Positions 33,896-46,973 of a stretch of DNA of 64,000 bases are shown piece by piece. A model generated the notes under the pieces. It did no database searches and had not been told where the DNA came from. It saw nothing but the letters and a program-made list of their open reading frames with translations. How positions within the stretch are numbered: the first letter of the stretch is position 1; each line of letters opens with the position of its first letter. Origin of the DNA: Orbilia blumenaviensis (Eukaryota; Ascomycota; Orbiliomycetes; Orbiliales; Orbiliaceae); NCBI GenBank assembly GCA_036872755.1, contig JAVHNS010000019.1, positions 558,001 through 622,000 of the forward strand, in the 5' to 3' direction. Made by a program: the position numbers and the translations under genes.

Positions 33896-34630
33896 CTTGG
33901 TTCACCTTGTAGCAGCAGCAGCTGAGAAGATACAGATGGTTGAACGGGGATGATGGGGGAAGCTTCGGAATCGGGGTAAAGTGGACTCTAGGCGGGAGGT
34001 GGCTATCGGCAGATACTTCTGGTGGTTGTTGGATGACGTTTGGCGCGCCAGAAGTATTCGTAGGATCGATAACTGAGTCAGGGTCTCGTGCGGATGTTCG
34101 GAAGGAAGATCGGATAAACACAGTCGGCCTAAGCAGTTCCGAAGAGTATCGCGACCACAGGGAGATGTGATATCGGGGTTAGGGATTCGAAGGGAAGGAT
34201 TGTTGTTTGTGTGGTAGAGGAAGAAAAACGGTGATGGGATGGGGGTTCTAGGATGGTCAAATTTCAAGGCCAAAAACTCGCTCAAAAGAAATATTAACTG
34301 CGACTGGTCGCGTGTTCGGCTAAATCAATTCCAACACGAACACCGTCGCCAGACGACAGTGCACTAGACCCCATATTATATAAGTCCTTATGCATAACGG
34401 ACAGGTATCGGGTGCATACTAATACCAAATGCTAGGCTGATACGGTACAGATTACGGGGTAAACAATTTGGGGAGCCTGTTTGAAACCCCCGGCGGCTAT
34501 ATTACGTCAATTGGTGCGCATTCTGTGTGTTTAATAGCAGTTGTCATATGAATGTAATATGAAAATGGATTGCTCGGTACGCCCTCAGCTACAGCAAATA
34601 GGAAATCAAAAAGTCGCAGTTCAAAAAACT
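33896..34630. other. Intergenic region between TFIIS and CAP2
   Basis: About 735 bases: the TFIIS promoter and the 3' region of CAP2. Open frames near 33902-34285 run through the TFIIS leader and have no support as a gene. Confidence 0.5.
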
Positions 34631-35701
34631 CTACCGCCTGAGCATAGCGGACATAACATCCGAATGCGCTGCTCTTTCTTTGTTCACCTCCGTAAGGCTG
34701 GTGACACTCCTTAGGTCGTTGACAACATCCTTGGCTGACGATTAATGGACTGAATGTTAGTATTTGTCTAACGTATAAGGAGTATTGGGAGTACCCACCC
34801 TTTCCGAAGTAAACCTCCTCTATAATTTAAAATAACTCGTCAGTAGTTGTTCCTGGGTTGCATAAATTGATGTTCCACAAATACTCACGTAGCAAGTTCC
34901 TCATCTTCAGTTCCATATCCTCTACGAGTCTACCAATATTCACAATATGCGAGTTATCATCCTCCACAGGGAGATCGGCTTCAATCTGACGTGTCATATT
35001 GCCACTGAGATCCATAGTCCCAATAGCTTCTGAAGTGTTCTCCATATTGAGAATAACTGTGCTGGTAAGCTTATAGTGCGCCTGCCTAGGCCTATCGAGG
35101 GCTTCGAAGACGTGTATAGAGTCCCAGGTTCCCGTATTTTTAGAGGTAGCTGCAGAAGATTTCTTCAGTAGCACTACTCCGGCAAAACCGTCGTCCAAGT
35201 TCCAGAAGTAGACACTGGAAACGCCACTTTCGTAGTACCTAGCACACTGTCAGCCTGACAAGCCTCGCTTCGGACCCGTTAATACCAGAAGAACCTTACA
35301 ATTCTCTATAGACATCGAAAGCTTGATTCGCAGCAACCTCCATCTTCCTAACCTTCTCGCTGGGCACGGTCCCATCACTTAGTGGTGGGTCGAACTCATT
35401 GCTCCAGGGAGACCGATAGCTGTCGCCGTCGCGGTTGTAGTCGCAGAGAAGATATTCTCTTCCACTCTTCTTACATTTTGAAATCTGTAACGGCTGGTCG
35501 ACGGACGATAAGAGGTCTTCGGTAAGATCCGGAACCAGGCCGATTAAGGCATTTAGGTTCTTTGTGATGTGTTTGGGGTTAAGGCGGCGGAGGAGGTCCC
35601 TAGTACGTGGCGGGGTAAGGATTAGTGGGAACCATAGCTATAGACCGTGACAATGGGGACATCAGAATGTCTTACAAGGCTGAATCAAAAGGGTCGGCCA
35701 T
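34631..35701 (-). CDS. CAP2: F-actin-capping protein subunit beta
   Basis: Five exons, 35701-35676, 35599-35300, 35238-34889, 34819-34799 and 34734-34631, give 266 residues. Only the third exon is an obvious open frame; the others were recovered by splice sites and phase. Family signatures appear in order: [72 protein letters not shown], and after a 21-nt exon [17 protein letters not shown]. The protein pairs with the alpha subunit to cap barbed ends of actin filaments in cortical patches. First and fourth exons are 26 and 21 nt, which automated callers may miss. Confidence 0.94.
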
Positions 35702-36127
35702 TGTGATTTTGGTGATTTCTAGAAAGATAACGCCAGCAGAGGAAGAGGGGAGCTTAGGACGTGGAGCGGCGGGTGAAGTAGCACAACGTAGCTTGAGCTT
35801 CTGTCCAACAGCTTATCGCCAAGACAGCCCCTCCAAGCTGGCCGCTTCGCAACACGCTATTCCTTGTTGGATTTCCCAATAAAGAGCCGCGATCCGGCAC
35901 TTGCTAGACCTCAAGTTTTCGGATTCAAGAGTTTAAAAATGCATATACGGCATGTGGAAAGTGTACTGATTTAGGGAGTAGCTAGGGCTAATTCCTTTCT
36001 GTCACTATGCTAAGATATATTGATACTACTAGCTAATGATCATATTTTACAGTCACCTTCCAAGTCTATAGTAAGGTTTGGTCTCGTAAACCAGCCTCAA
36101 CGAAGCAGACCAGTAAGGTTCCTCAGC
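35702..36127. other. Short intergenic region
   Basis: About 430 bases between the CAP2 start and the CFT1 stop. It contains the CAP2 promoter. No gene seen. Confidence 0.5.
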
Positions 36128-39100
36128 TCAGAAGAAAGCGGTAGCATCTTGCAAAAACCATAGATCCTCCCTCAGCATCTCCTCTGAAGTTCCTGCCCTT
36201 CCTGCCAATTCCTTCCTTCTACCAGTTCCTAACATTAACCATCTGACCAAGAGCTTCCCATCTAGAATTGCCCTCATAGGCTCAGAGCTTGTATTCCTGA
36301 ACTTCGCTGCTCGATACGCTCTAGGATTTAGGCCAGCTACATGCTCGCCCGTGTTCGTAATTTGTCCTTGAATGACGTTCAGGCGGCGATACATAGACTC
36401 CGTAATCGAGGAGACGGTGCCAAATACTCCCGTCATTGTGCCGAACATGCAAAGAAATTCTTCATCCTCGTCTTCATCCATATTATCCTCGTCTGGTTCC
36501 GTAAATAGGCTCTTCTTCTTGGGTAAGACGCATATCGACTTGATCTCATGGCCGCAATAGATCTCGCCTTTGGGAAGTAGTCTTGTGCCGTGGATTGATT
36601 TAGGGTCTGTTAACGTTGTTAGTGAATAGATCATCAAGTAGTTGAGGGAAATTTGGTACATACTCTCTGGGTCATACTGCAGGACGTGGATGTTCGACTG
36701 TGCATCTGCCACCACGAAATAACACGAATTCCCCACAGGCAAAAAGTCACCTGCTGTAATTGGCAATTGCCTCGGGTCTTTTCCAAATAATATCATCTTA
36801 TAAGGTTCTTCCGAGAATCCCACAAATGATACCCCCTTCAAAACATCACCGAACATAACCATCTTCTCTAGAGTCTTCGAAACCGTTGTATGCATATTCA
36901 TATCCATGAATGCAACAGGCAGCAAAGATCCATCTTCCTTGAGCCCTCTTATCATACATTTCTGGCCATGTGTGATAAGAAGGTAGCCGTCCATACCTGC
37001 TAGTGTGCTGACGACACCCTTAACCTCTTCTCTTGAAATCAGTTTGAATTTCTTCCCTGTTTCCGGCTTTCCAATCTCTGGGACGACATCGATCACATCA
37101 AACACGTAAACTGCTCCACGGGCTGGCGTATTCTCGCCCCGGAGGAGACCGGTGCCGACTGCGATCAGTATCTTCCGCTCTTTGGTGACCTCTGAAACCT
37201 CCAGTTCTACGGCTTTAACAATAAACGGGACTTCGTGAAGTGGGAACTCGTATCTAAATATAAAATCAATAATCCTGTCAGGGTTAGGGTGACTGTCTAG
37301 GCCTTACCTATCAGTAGTCGTCCACGTCGCAGGCGAGATCATTACCAAATGTCCGGTCTCAATGTCTGGCAGCAAGTTCTCATCAATAAGACCCTCTTCC
37401 ATCTGGAAATCATCATCATCGACTTCTGGTTTCGAGGTACTAAGGACCGAAACCACATAGACGTTCTTAGGGTCATAGTAGGTCAATGATGTCGGTGTCC
37501 TTTCAAGAGGAATCCGCTGAGATAACCAAGTATGCTCTAGTGACAACTGGGGGAAATGACAAACGCGAGCAGTTCCCTTGTCCATAGTCAGTACCTCCAC
37601 AACACCAAATATCATAGGAAGTTGTGATTTACCTTAGAATCAATATATAGAAAACCCCTTTCGGTCTCCTTGGTGTTGAAAGGGCTTAGGCTCCTCACCA
37701 TTCCTCCCTGCAGCTTATAGAGTTTAGGCAAACTCTTCGAAGACTTGGTGATAAATGTCGGAGTGTCACCCGCCATAAATGCTACACTATAGCCCCCTAG
37801 GTCATCAATTTTAACCAATGGACCACTTGGTGATTTCTGCTCCGACAGGCTGACCGTTGGCAGCACAGTATTATATATCTTTCTAAAGCATATCCCATTA
37901 CTTATGAAAGGCTCGTAAATTATAATATCGTCTCGCTTAGTTTTAACCTGAAAGTACGTTTAGTGGACAAAAAGCTACACAATGTTTAGGTTAAGAAACT
38001 CACGATGAGATACGGCGCCTTGCTGATATTGTCTCCAAGGTCTGCTACGATGATTTCTTCGATCTGGTCCCTTGCTGTATGAAATCTTAGGGCTGTTTCG
38101 TCAGGGCTGACAAGTTGTAGACTCATGTCGAAATGTTCCAATGTGGCTTTCGGCTCAAAATTTGGTAATGTGAAAATCTAACATAGCCCCATATTAGAGT
38201 ATGCATCAAACCAAACCGTGGATCCGGCACTAACCTGCAGTGTTCCTTCCTCAGTAAGGAGGAAGCAGAGAACTTGTGACTTTGTGCCTGGCCCAAAAAC
38301 ATCACTCGAGGAAGTGTATAAACATCCATTTGTATATTTTGTGTCCTGCCGCACTTGTTATTATTGCCCAAATACTTCTAAAGATATGGGTAATTTTACC
38401 TTTATGACGGCTGGTAGCTCAATTCGATCCAGCTCAAGGGTTCGCTCGTGACATTGGCATGCCAATATGGAAGAATCACCACAAATCAAAAGCATATAAG
38501 GATCTGCAAAGCTAGCGGACACAATATGCGGGCCTCCGTCGGGGTCTTCGTCATTCGTCGATATTATCTGAATGAGTTGTAGTTCTATTCACACCATAAC
38601 CAAATCAGAATTCTAGAACAACTTCCTACTTGAATCTATATGGGTTGGGAGAGAAAAGGCATTGAAGAATGGAATTGATTGGCTAGTCTAGGGTACAGAC
38701 CACTATCATAGACCTTCACGTTGGTCTCGCAGACTTGTGCAATTCGTAACCCATCTTGGAATGTTCCGAATTCCAATGTTGGGCACACTTCCGCTGTTTC
38801 GATGTCTGTGCCCTCTAAGGGTTCAAATTTTGTTCCTACCTTATACACCAGCGTTTCTGATGTATTCGAGGCGAAGAGGTATGTGCTATAATCTTCGGTT
38901 GCACCGATTTGTTCCTCGTAGCCTTTGCTGACTGATGACGGAATCATGGACTGCCCTTTTTTAACTTGCTTGGAATGAACTGCCCAGAGCCGCTGACAAT
39001 CTTTGAAGTCAAATGTAGCAGAAACCCTTGGGCATATAGCTGTGTTGAAAACTGTGACAGCGCCCTCGACACCCCTGCCTGTCGTCGTCATCAACTCGAG

Positions 39101-40807
39101 CTCCGGAAGGACACCCTGATGAAGTTTGAGCTTTTCAGGGAACATGGCCGGCCGTCCAAAAGCCATCTGGCGGCACGGCCCGATATTTTGGAGCCGGTCA
39201 TGTCTCCGAAATACGTACTCACCGGAAGACCCACGACCTAGATTACCGGAAGATGCTTTCCGAGGCGTAATTGGTGTGATTGTCGATTCACCGTAGAGAT
39301 CATCTTCGTCATCGTCATCGTCTTCAGCGTTATCTTCGGCCCGGTCCCGCTCTAATTTCACCTCGGATTTCTGTGACAGTGAGACCTTTTCACCTTTGCG
39401 CTTGTAGCCCCAAAGTACGGCGTCGGAGTCGAGTGAACCAAGGAAAACTCGACGATTACCAACATCCACTAATGTCTCGCAAGGTGCGGACATAAATGGA
39501 TAACCATCCTTGCTCTGTATCCTTCGAACGGATAAACTACTGATACTTCGCCCCTCAGCTTTGAAGGACAATATAACAAAGTCACCTGCTATGGTGACAA
39601 TGAGAACGTCCCCATTTTCGTTTGGAAGGGAAATTGCTAAACAGGATTCGAGGTTTAATTCAAGGTCAGACTGGTCAGTCATATTGAATGCAGAGTATTG
39701 CTGTCCATAGCTGTTAACTGCAACCGCAGACATCTTTCCAGCTTGATCAACATGAACAATCTCATGCTCTCCGAGAAGGAGCGTTCCACCGATAGGGGGA
39801 GGCAATGCGATCGCTTTCCAGATATCGAACGGTAGATTCTTCGCGGACATAATAGATGTTGAAGCCCGTTGATCCAAGTCCAGTGTAACGACAATAAAAT
39901 GGGTCGGGTCTTTTCTTCTCTCGAGCATACCCACCGACCCTTGCTGTGGCTGATAAACAATTCCAAAAGTCGGTTCTCGATACTCGTGCAGAAACACGAT
40001 GTCTATGATACGCTCCACGGCCTCGTCCAGCTGTGATGCTGATAAAACGAAGGAAGGATGGTAGGGAGTGTCGGAAGGCTTCCCTTCACCTGTGCTGTCC
40101 TTCATTTCCACGTCCTTCTTTGACTTTTCAGCATCATCATCGTCGTCTTCCAGATCATATGTGAAAGAGTCATTGTCAGGAATTTCAAGCTCTTCATCCT
40201 CAGTTTGTCGAAATGGAAGAATGGCGACTAGATCATGGTTGAATTTAAACGCGGCACATCTGCTTTTGGGATCAGAGATTAAGTAGTTTATCGGAGATTC
40301 CGCTGTCAGAGGAGACTTGAATTCGTCTCCTTCATAGTAATGCAGACTGATAGTTGATATCGAGTGCGCAGCCGGATCCCATTCCAACAACGAAATCTTA
40401 GCGGAGTCAAACGACACCAATAGGCAATCTCCACCGCTCTTGCTTGTCGGAATCCGAATTTTAACCATAGATGTAACGCTGCCATATAGATGGTATTGTG
40501 CGACCAGGTCTAGTTTTGTTGTCTTCTCGATCGTTTCCCGTTGGAGGTGCATCCCACTTTCGAGTGTAAACGAGTCTTCGTGATCGCGGCCCTCATATAC
40601 GCGTCTATCACTACCACCCTCATCCTTCCCTTCGTCGAGCGCAAAATCGCTCTCTGCATCCTCGTATTCTACCAGTCGAAATATTTGGAGGAGTGACGTT
40701 TTAGCAACAACTAGATTTCGCTCTGTCGATGAGATGAAGTTCAATGCCAGGGCATTGTTGACCGCGGTTGGGTCCGTGATTTCGGTGTACACCTGCATGC
40801 TGCCCAT
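36128..40807 (-). CDS. CFT1: CFT1/CPSF160, pre-mRNA cleavage and polyadenylation factor
   Basis: Eight exons, 40807-38701, 38584-38400, 38345-38235, 38177-38004, 37947-37633, 37576-37308, 37253-36664 and 36606-36128, give 1409 residues, the expected size; all phases fit. It begins MGSMQVYTEITDPTAV, and the fourth-residue Met may be the true start since homologues begin there. NLVVAKTSLLQIF, HIVSASFADPYMLLICGDS and the C-terminal CPSF-A region (ILIAVGTGLLRGEN, GARGAVYVFDV-like strand, LNPRAYRAAKF) mark the WD40-like three-propeller family. It is the scaffold of the polyadenylation-signal-recognition module. The last intron (36663-36607, 57 nt) is in frame and stop-free, so retention would add 19 residues without a frameshift. 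Confidence 0.95.
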
Positions 40808-41606
40808 TGCCGTATCCTATCGCGAAGATGATTCGATATTTGGATCCTAGCTAGCCCGTTGAATATTTAAGCCCTGGTGTTGTATATTCGGTCATGCCAT
40901 CGACACCAAGAACCAGTAGTGTAGGTTTCGGCGCGTGTGGCCCTGTCGAGAGTGGTTTGATTCAAGGTCATGTTCAAGCTCGAGAAAGCGCCAAGCGAAC
41001 ATCGAAAAGTAGCCCAATGGTCTAATGGCGCCAACCAACCAGCAGCAAATATAATTCGCATTCATGCAATTTCCAAATCTCTTTCTCTCTCATGCAACTT
41101 CCTTCTCTATTCCAGATACTATGATAGTTTTCTCTTCTTCTCTCGTTCTTGTTCGAGACCCTTTCACCTTTTCTCAAAGCCACAAAAAAGACCGATGCAT
41201 CGGTGGGAATTACAACCAGCTGCCCCGCAGCTTCCCTCGTGGACCAGTACCGATGACCCATCTTCCGTCCCTTTCTCCAGCATGCTGAAGGCTTCAGGAG
41301 GTAGCTGTACAACCGGCCGATTCGTACCACGGCTGGCCTGACAAGCTCGTAAATTTGGCGTGGTTTGGCGTGGTGGGGTTGCAAGTGGCATGGGTCCGTC
41401 GTCATCGTTCGGCCGGCCGTGACGTCTGCGCGTCTTGTTCGTTTAAAAACGTCCGTCCTGCCATGAAATCTGACCTGAAACTCCCAACCACCCCCGACTT
41501 TCAAACAACCACAAAACCTTTGACGACAAGTTATATCCTCCTGGCGACGATATACCCGATAGATTTCCCGTTGAATCCGTGAGCTAACTAGCTCTAACCG
41601 TTCGCG
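40808..41606. promoter_or_regulatory. Divergent promoter between CFT1 and the LMBD1-like gene
   Basis: About 800 bases separate two divergent starts. Several short frames on both strands are mutually overlapping and unsupported. No specific motif recognised. Confidence 0.45.
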
Positions 41607-43427
41607 ATGGCGTTGTTACAAACTTCGCTCATTTGGGTCACTGGCCTCATCGCTCTCGCCATCTTGATCGTTGTCGCTATTACTTTTGTCGCCATATACA
41701 GCGCTCCCAGGGATCGAAGTTTATTCGTATCCGTAGTCACTGTTCTCGCCCTTACGTCCTTACTTGCGACTGTCTGTCTTCTACCGCTCGACATCGCTCT
41801 CGTCTCGTCAACTACCGATAGTACGACCGGTACAAAGAAGAAATGGGCCGATCCAGACACAGTAAACCATATTCTTCTGAGTCTTAAAGTGGTATATTAT
41901 CTACTCTACTCTTTAGATGCTTTGATGTGTCTTTTGGTTATACCATTTGCATATTTTTGGTAAGAGCTTGCTCCTAGACAATTTAAATGCTCTAGTGCGC
42001 TGATGTATTTTATATAGGTATGAAGAATGGGACATCGACTCGACGGCAGGTTCCCGAATCCGAGGCGCATTCAAGTACACCACGGCCTTCATACTTCTCC
42101 TGCTTGTTCTATTCCTCGTTGGGTTCTTCATCCCTGTAGCTGCCCAAAGAAACGGCAAAGAGCACTACGACCTCGACTTTTTCCGTAAACTACTTCTTGA
42201 AAACCGGGGTGAACGAGCCTTAACATTCATAGTGGGCGTCCTTCTGTGTCTCGGCACAGTGTTATACGTCATCTACACCGCGCCGGGCCTGGCTCTTTTC
42301 CCAGTTTCTCTCATCAAGTCAATCCCGGCAATCTCTATAACATCAGCAGAGGAGGCCCGTGACGCCCTAGCGCTAAACCGGGAAAGACAACGAATTATTG
42401 AGGCTAAGAATGCTGGAGGAAACGGCCTCAATAACAAAGATAGAAGGGAACTTGAGGCTTTGCAACGAGAAGAGAGGACCTTAACTAGGAAACAGAGACT
42501 CGCTGACGAAGGAAAGAACAAGTGGTGGTTGAAGGTCCAAGCCGCATTGAGGCCCTTTAAGTTGCTTCTCGGACTTCTTCTTCTGGGAATTTCAGCTCTC
42601 CTTGTCTCCTCTATGCTGATCACAGGGTATTTCGCCTCCCCTCTAAGCTTGGAAATGTCGTTACTAACAATTTTCGCAGTATCGACAAGATCAAATTCTC
42701 TAAATGTGGTGCAAGATGTGGTTATATTCTCACAGACGTCAACATCTTCAACCCCATTAATTGGGTCTTTGTCCAGGCCTCTAAAGTATTCCCTGTCGAT
42801 TATGTCATTGCTCTTCTTCTTGTGCTTTTCTTCTTTATCTCAACCGTCGTCGGCCTCGCGTTTATTGGCATCCGTTTCCTTTGGATCGTGATCTTCAAAA
42901 TCAGAAGCGGTCATACGAAACCTCAGGCCTTGTTGATGGGCACAACACTCCTCACACTTTCCGTTCTCGCAATAAACTATGGCCTGACCATGTTTGTGGC
43001 ACCACAATACTCCCACTTTGGTGGACAGAAGTATTGCACATGGCCGATGAACGAACCCGGTATCGTTCGTGATTGCACAAACCGCCCCGACCATCTCATC
43101 CCATGTTCTGCCGGCGCTACAGGACCGGCAGCGGAAGTGTGCACCCCGACCGTAGTCTCGACATTTATTAACAGAATCACATTAAACTATCCATTCTTCG
43201 GTATTTTTGCTTTCTGGGCGCAGTTTGCATTCATCGGATTGTTTTTCATCACCGCTTTGACGTCGCTTGTCAGAACCCCGAAGATGAACTTTGAGGATCA
43301 ATTGGCCGATGAAGATGAGGAGGAGGAAGAGAGCCTGCTAGGGGCAACAGGGAATCGGTTTGCGGGTGCGTGGGAAGATGTTCGTGGGAGTTCCAGACAT
43401 GGTAACACCTACACGAACTCGCATTGA
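41607..43427 (+). CDS. LMBR1-domain polytopic membrane protein (LMBD1, cobalamin-transporter-like)
   Basis: Three exons, 41607-41959, 42018-42626 and 42680-43427, give 569 residues. About nine membrane helices are visible, beginning with [20 protein letters not shown] charged cytoplasmic loop ([14 protein letters not shown]... with a Lys/Arg/Glu-rich coiled-coil look) separates the halves, as in LMBR1-like proteins. The late luminal loop is cysteine-rich, and the tail is acidic ([12 protein letters not shown]), possibly a sorting signal for the vacuole. In animals LMBD1 releases vitamin B12 from lysosomes; fungi generally lack B12 metabolism, so the fungal role is unknown and the transporter name is by homology only. 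Confidence 0.88.
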
Positions 43428-44070
43428 TTGGTAGTTTTTTATTCCTTTCCATGTTATCATCCAGAGTTACATAGTATTTGTTTCAGCGGCAGTTAGGATC
43501 TGGGATAAGGTTTGTTTTTTCTAATATGCATATCGATTATGCTACTTTGATTTCGCTCCAAAATAGTGTTTTCCTTTCTCCTTTTTTTTTTTTTTTTGGT
43601 TTCTCATCAACTGCAAAAAGGAATGCATTGAGGGCTGAAGGTTCATTACTAGCATCAGGATAAGGTATTGGTGTTTGCTAGGTGTGTGGGAATCGATTTT
43701 ATCCTTATTGTATATCATTACTATGTAACAAGTGCAATTGACTATTCTCTTCTTTGGGATTTGATTTGAGGTCGTAAATATGTATGGACCCTACCATGAA
43801 TGTGAGATATTGAGGTTGAACTGGCCTCCACCCCTGTGAGGGTACAGATACCAACACACATTTCCCAACAAAACGATGTGAATACTGAAGCCCGTTACGA
43901 GCCTGGGTTATTGTTGGATCTGATTACTAAAACCACAGCGGCTACTGGGCTTAACTAGTCTCGAATACGACGCTAAACCTCATTGATAGATAAACCTTTG
44001 TCTCAAATTTAGATAAATACGTAGACATGCATTATTTTCTCCTATGTATAGCTTGTCCGAGGCCACCTGC
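43428..44070. other. Convergent intergenic spacer
   Basis: About 640 bases between convergent stops, with a T run near 43577-43596. No gene seen. It marks the change from the housekeeping block to the accessory region. Confidence 0.5.
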
Positions 44071-45942
44071 TTAGCATAGCTCCAGTTGGCGTACCAAAGT
44101 ATCCTTCCTTTCCCCACGCATAACCCCGTAAACATATGTAAAACCTCTAATTGTGAATTTCCCATCCTCATTTGGATGAAGGATGAGAGGGTAAGTGCTC
44201 CCTAAGGGAACTGCTACCTCATCACCCACTTCTGTTGAGGAAACGCAGCACCCCAGCAGTCCGCCTTCAGTGACGTAGAAGCTCGATTCTGGATATGTGA
44301 AATCCCATACTGGTTTCCCGAACAGAAGGCCATCAGCACCCGCCGACTCCTCAGCAAGGGCTTCCGGCACATATATGGCAAACGTGTCACTGTCCAGCAC
44401 CACTCTCAGATATGCCACGAACCGATGAAGAAGAAGTTCTTCCTCTGCCGGGAGACTCTTCTCATTTAGCCCGAAGGAGAAGGTGTTTCCTGCTGCGTTC
44501 AAAAGCTCTCTCGTAAAGGGGGTGGCCGACGAAGTTGCTTGCTCGATGACCTCTAGGATTTCCCTCCAGACCTTCTGAAGTCTAACGGCGCCTTTCTCAG
44601 AGCTCATCATTGTGGTTCCGAAGTACATTTCGTTGTAAGGCTGTGAGATCTTGATGGTATCGGCGATGAACCCATCCACCGATAGTATGTTCTCTGTTTT
44701 ATCGATGCTCCAAACTGCTTTTGTGTCGCCAGCGGGTGCCCAAGGTACCCTATTTCCGAACCTAAATGGGTTCCTAAAGAGCATGGAAACATTCCATGCA
44801 GGAATCCACGACGGACTCTCGACACCTGCCAGATACAACAAAACATCTGTATTCTCGAAGTTTATGAGCGCGGCCTCTACGGAGTCGCGGTAAACCTCCA
44901 GGACAGATTTATTGTAGTCTGGTATCAGAATCTCGGCACCCTTAGAAAACTTCATCAAACCTCTCAACCCGTAGATAACATCCCTGCCATCTAAGCATCC
45001 ATAGTTAGACGCCAAGTACAGCATAGAAAGCCAGTTCTCGGGACGTTTGAGTTCTGTAGTAGTTGCTGCCCACCAAACATTTGTTTTGGAGAATCCCCAT
45101 CTCTTGGAGAAGTCTGTTTCCATGATAATATACCCTGCGACAAGTTCAACAAGGTCCCATGGAATAGTCTCATAGCCGCAATGTGCAGTTCTTTCTCTAT
45201 TAGCGTTGACCTCTTGGATCACCCATACTCGGGTGAAGTAAGGGATGGAGTAAAACCAAGCAAGCGCTTTCCAGAGTTCCTCGGAACTGAAATCACATTT
45301 ATCCGGGTCGGGAAGAGTCTCGCGATGCTGGAAGACGAATTCAGTCATGTTGTTCATTTCTTTGAGATCTGGAATTGTCACATTGAGCTCTTCGCAGAGG
45401 AAGTCTGAGACCGTTCGAACAGCTTTGATTGCCGGGGCGGCTTTGTGGTCTTTTGTATCGGGCCCAAGCCAAGAGAGAACGGCTTCGGCGTTTTCATAGA
45501 TTCTCTTCATCTGCTGAATTTGTTTTCCTTTCTCGTCATTGTGCCCTTGGTCGATACTATAAAGTTTTTATGCCAATCAATTAGTATCCGATACTAAGAA
45601 TCCATGTGATATAGATATGGAATATATGCAAAATTACCATATAATGTCTGCCCATAAAAAACGCACTCGATCCGGATATCGCAGATGGTTGATAGCGGTC
45701 CACAGGCTGTGAGTGACATCCAGCCGCTTCCCGTCAACGAACACAGGATCGTTTCGAGTGGAATCTCCCCAAACGTAGGAAATAGCCTCATACGGCAGTG
45801 TATTTTCCCAATCCGTTACATGCAATTTCCCGTAAATAGGACTGTCCTTCTCGCCGGGGAGAATTTCGACAACTCGAAATGCTGTCTCCTCTGGCAGCCG
45901 GACGAAGACGTAGCCTTCTGACGTAATATCGTCGGCGTCCAT
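44071..45942 (-). CDS. HET-domain protein (heterokaryon-incompatibility type)
   Basis: Exons 45942-45638 and 45556-44071 give 596 residues. The HET domain lies about residues 50-210: LPYEAISYVWGD, then LRYPDRVRFLWADIICIDQ rebuilt across the 81-nt intron, and YENAEAVLSWLGPDTKDHK, the three classical blocks. The C-terminal half includes the usual moderately conserved region (GRDVIYGLRGLM) and a final section (VGDEVAVPLGSTYPLILHPN...GFTYVYGVM), seen in many fungal HET proteins and describing a small beta-rich module of unknown role. HET proteins trigger cell death on fusion with genetically different mycelium; whether this one has an allelic partner cannot be told. It is divergent from the NIF3-like gene and lies 12 kb from an NLR gene. 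Confidence 0.92.
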
Positions 45943-46369
45943 AGTGTGTTTGACCTTTTTGCACTGTTTGCAAGTATAGGTAGATACGTATAAGTAAGAT
46001 ACACAAGTAAGAACTTTAAGAAAATCGTTTTGAGAGATCTGAGTAGCAAAAATATAAAATTTAGAAGTGTAATTGTTGAAATCGTATAAACTACGCCTAT
46101 CTTAGCTAGTCGTGTCGGGGGCCTGTTATGGGGATATATATATAGAGTTTCCGCGCCGGCCGGGTATACTAGTGCCCGCTGGTACTCTAATCCATGTGGC
46201 ACAAACAGCGGAAACTAAAGAAGGATCCTTACTCGCTCGCAAGCGCCTCCACTTAGCCAATAGCTAGCTCCTCCTTCCGAAGCTAGCCAACCCCGCTCGA
46301 CAATACCATTCCAGATTTATATTTGTCTTCCACCACTCTGTCTGTCCCACATCCCCACCGACATAACTA
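45943..46369. promoter_or_regulatory. Divergent promoter of the HET and NIF3-like genes
   Basis: About 430 bases between two divergent starts, with a TATATATATA stretch near 46133-46143. No further motif recognised. Confidence 0.45.
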
Positions 46370-46973
46370 ATGCATCTCACCCTCTTCAGGAATTTATTTC
46401 TAGGCAAAAACCCCTTTAATTATTTCCCAAGACCATTCACCCAATTCCATTATCAAAAACTTCGACATCAACAATTCCGATTTTCAACCTCAGCCATGTC
46501 GTCGTCAAATGCTACACAAAAATACAAGCTTATCTACTTCGTGCCTACCGCTGCCCTTGATGACACAAAAGCCGCGATTTTCGCCGCTGGGGCGGGACGG
46601 TATCCCGGACCTGGAAACTATACTGAGTGCGCCTGGGTCACTTCGGGAACTGGGCAGTTTCGACCTGGTGATGCAGCAAACCCTCACATTGGGAAAGTAG
46701 GGCAGCTTGAATTTGTGCCTGAGCAGAGGGTCGAGACAATTATCATTGGCGATGAAGTTGCACGCAAGGTCGTGCAAGCTTTGAAAGAGTACGTTAATAT
46801 AAATTAAGAGAATATACAGGCGTCTACAAACTTATATGCCTAGCAAATTTACTGATTCGGTTCCATTGGCTCGATTGTTAACTTTGGTCCTAATTTTACT
46901 AACTTCTGTGGTTTCAAGCGCCCACCCCTACCAGGAACCTGCATACGATGTGATCAAGGTAGAAGATTTTTGA
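46370..46973 (+). CDS. Single-domain NIF3/YqfO-like (CutA/PII fold) protein
   Basis: Exons 46370-46788 and 46919-46973 give 157 residues. The core is the small domain inserted in bacterial YqfO/NIF3 proteins: YKLIYFVP, FAAGAGRYPGPGNYTECAW, GTGQFRPGDAANPHIGKVG, and, after the intron, AHPYQEPAYDV. Such free-standing fungal proteins are usually annotated as NGG1-interacting factor 3; biochemical function is unknown. Two in-frame ATGs exist. The first (46370) adds 42 residues rich in Phe, Arg, Lys and Gln with no acidic residue, like a mitochondrial presequence; the second (46496, MSSSNATQKYK) gives the bare domain. Dual localisation is possible. Confidence 0.85.
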
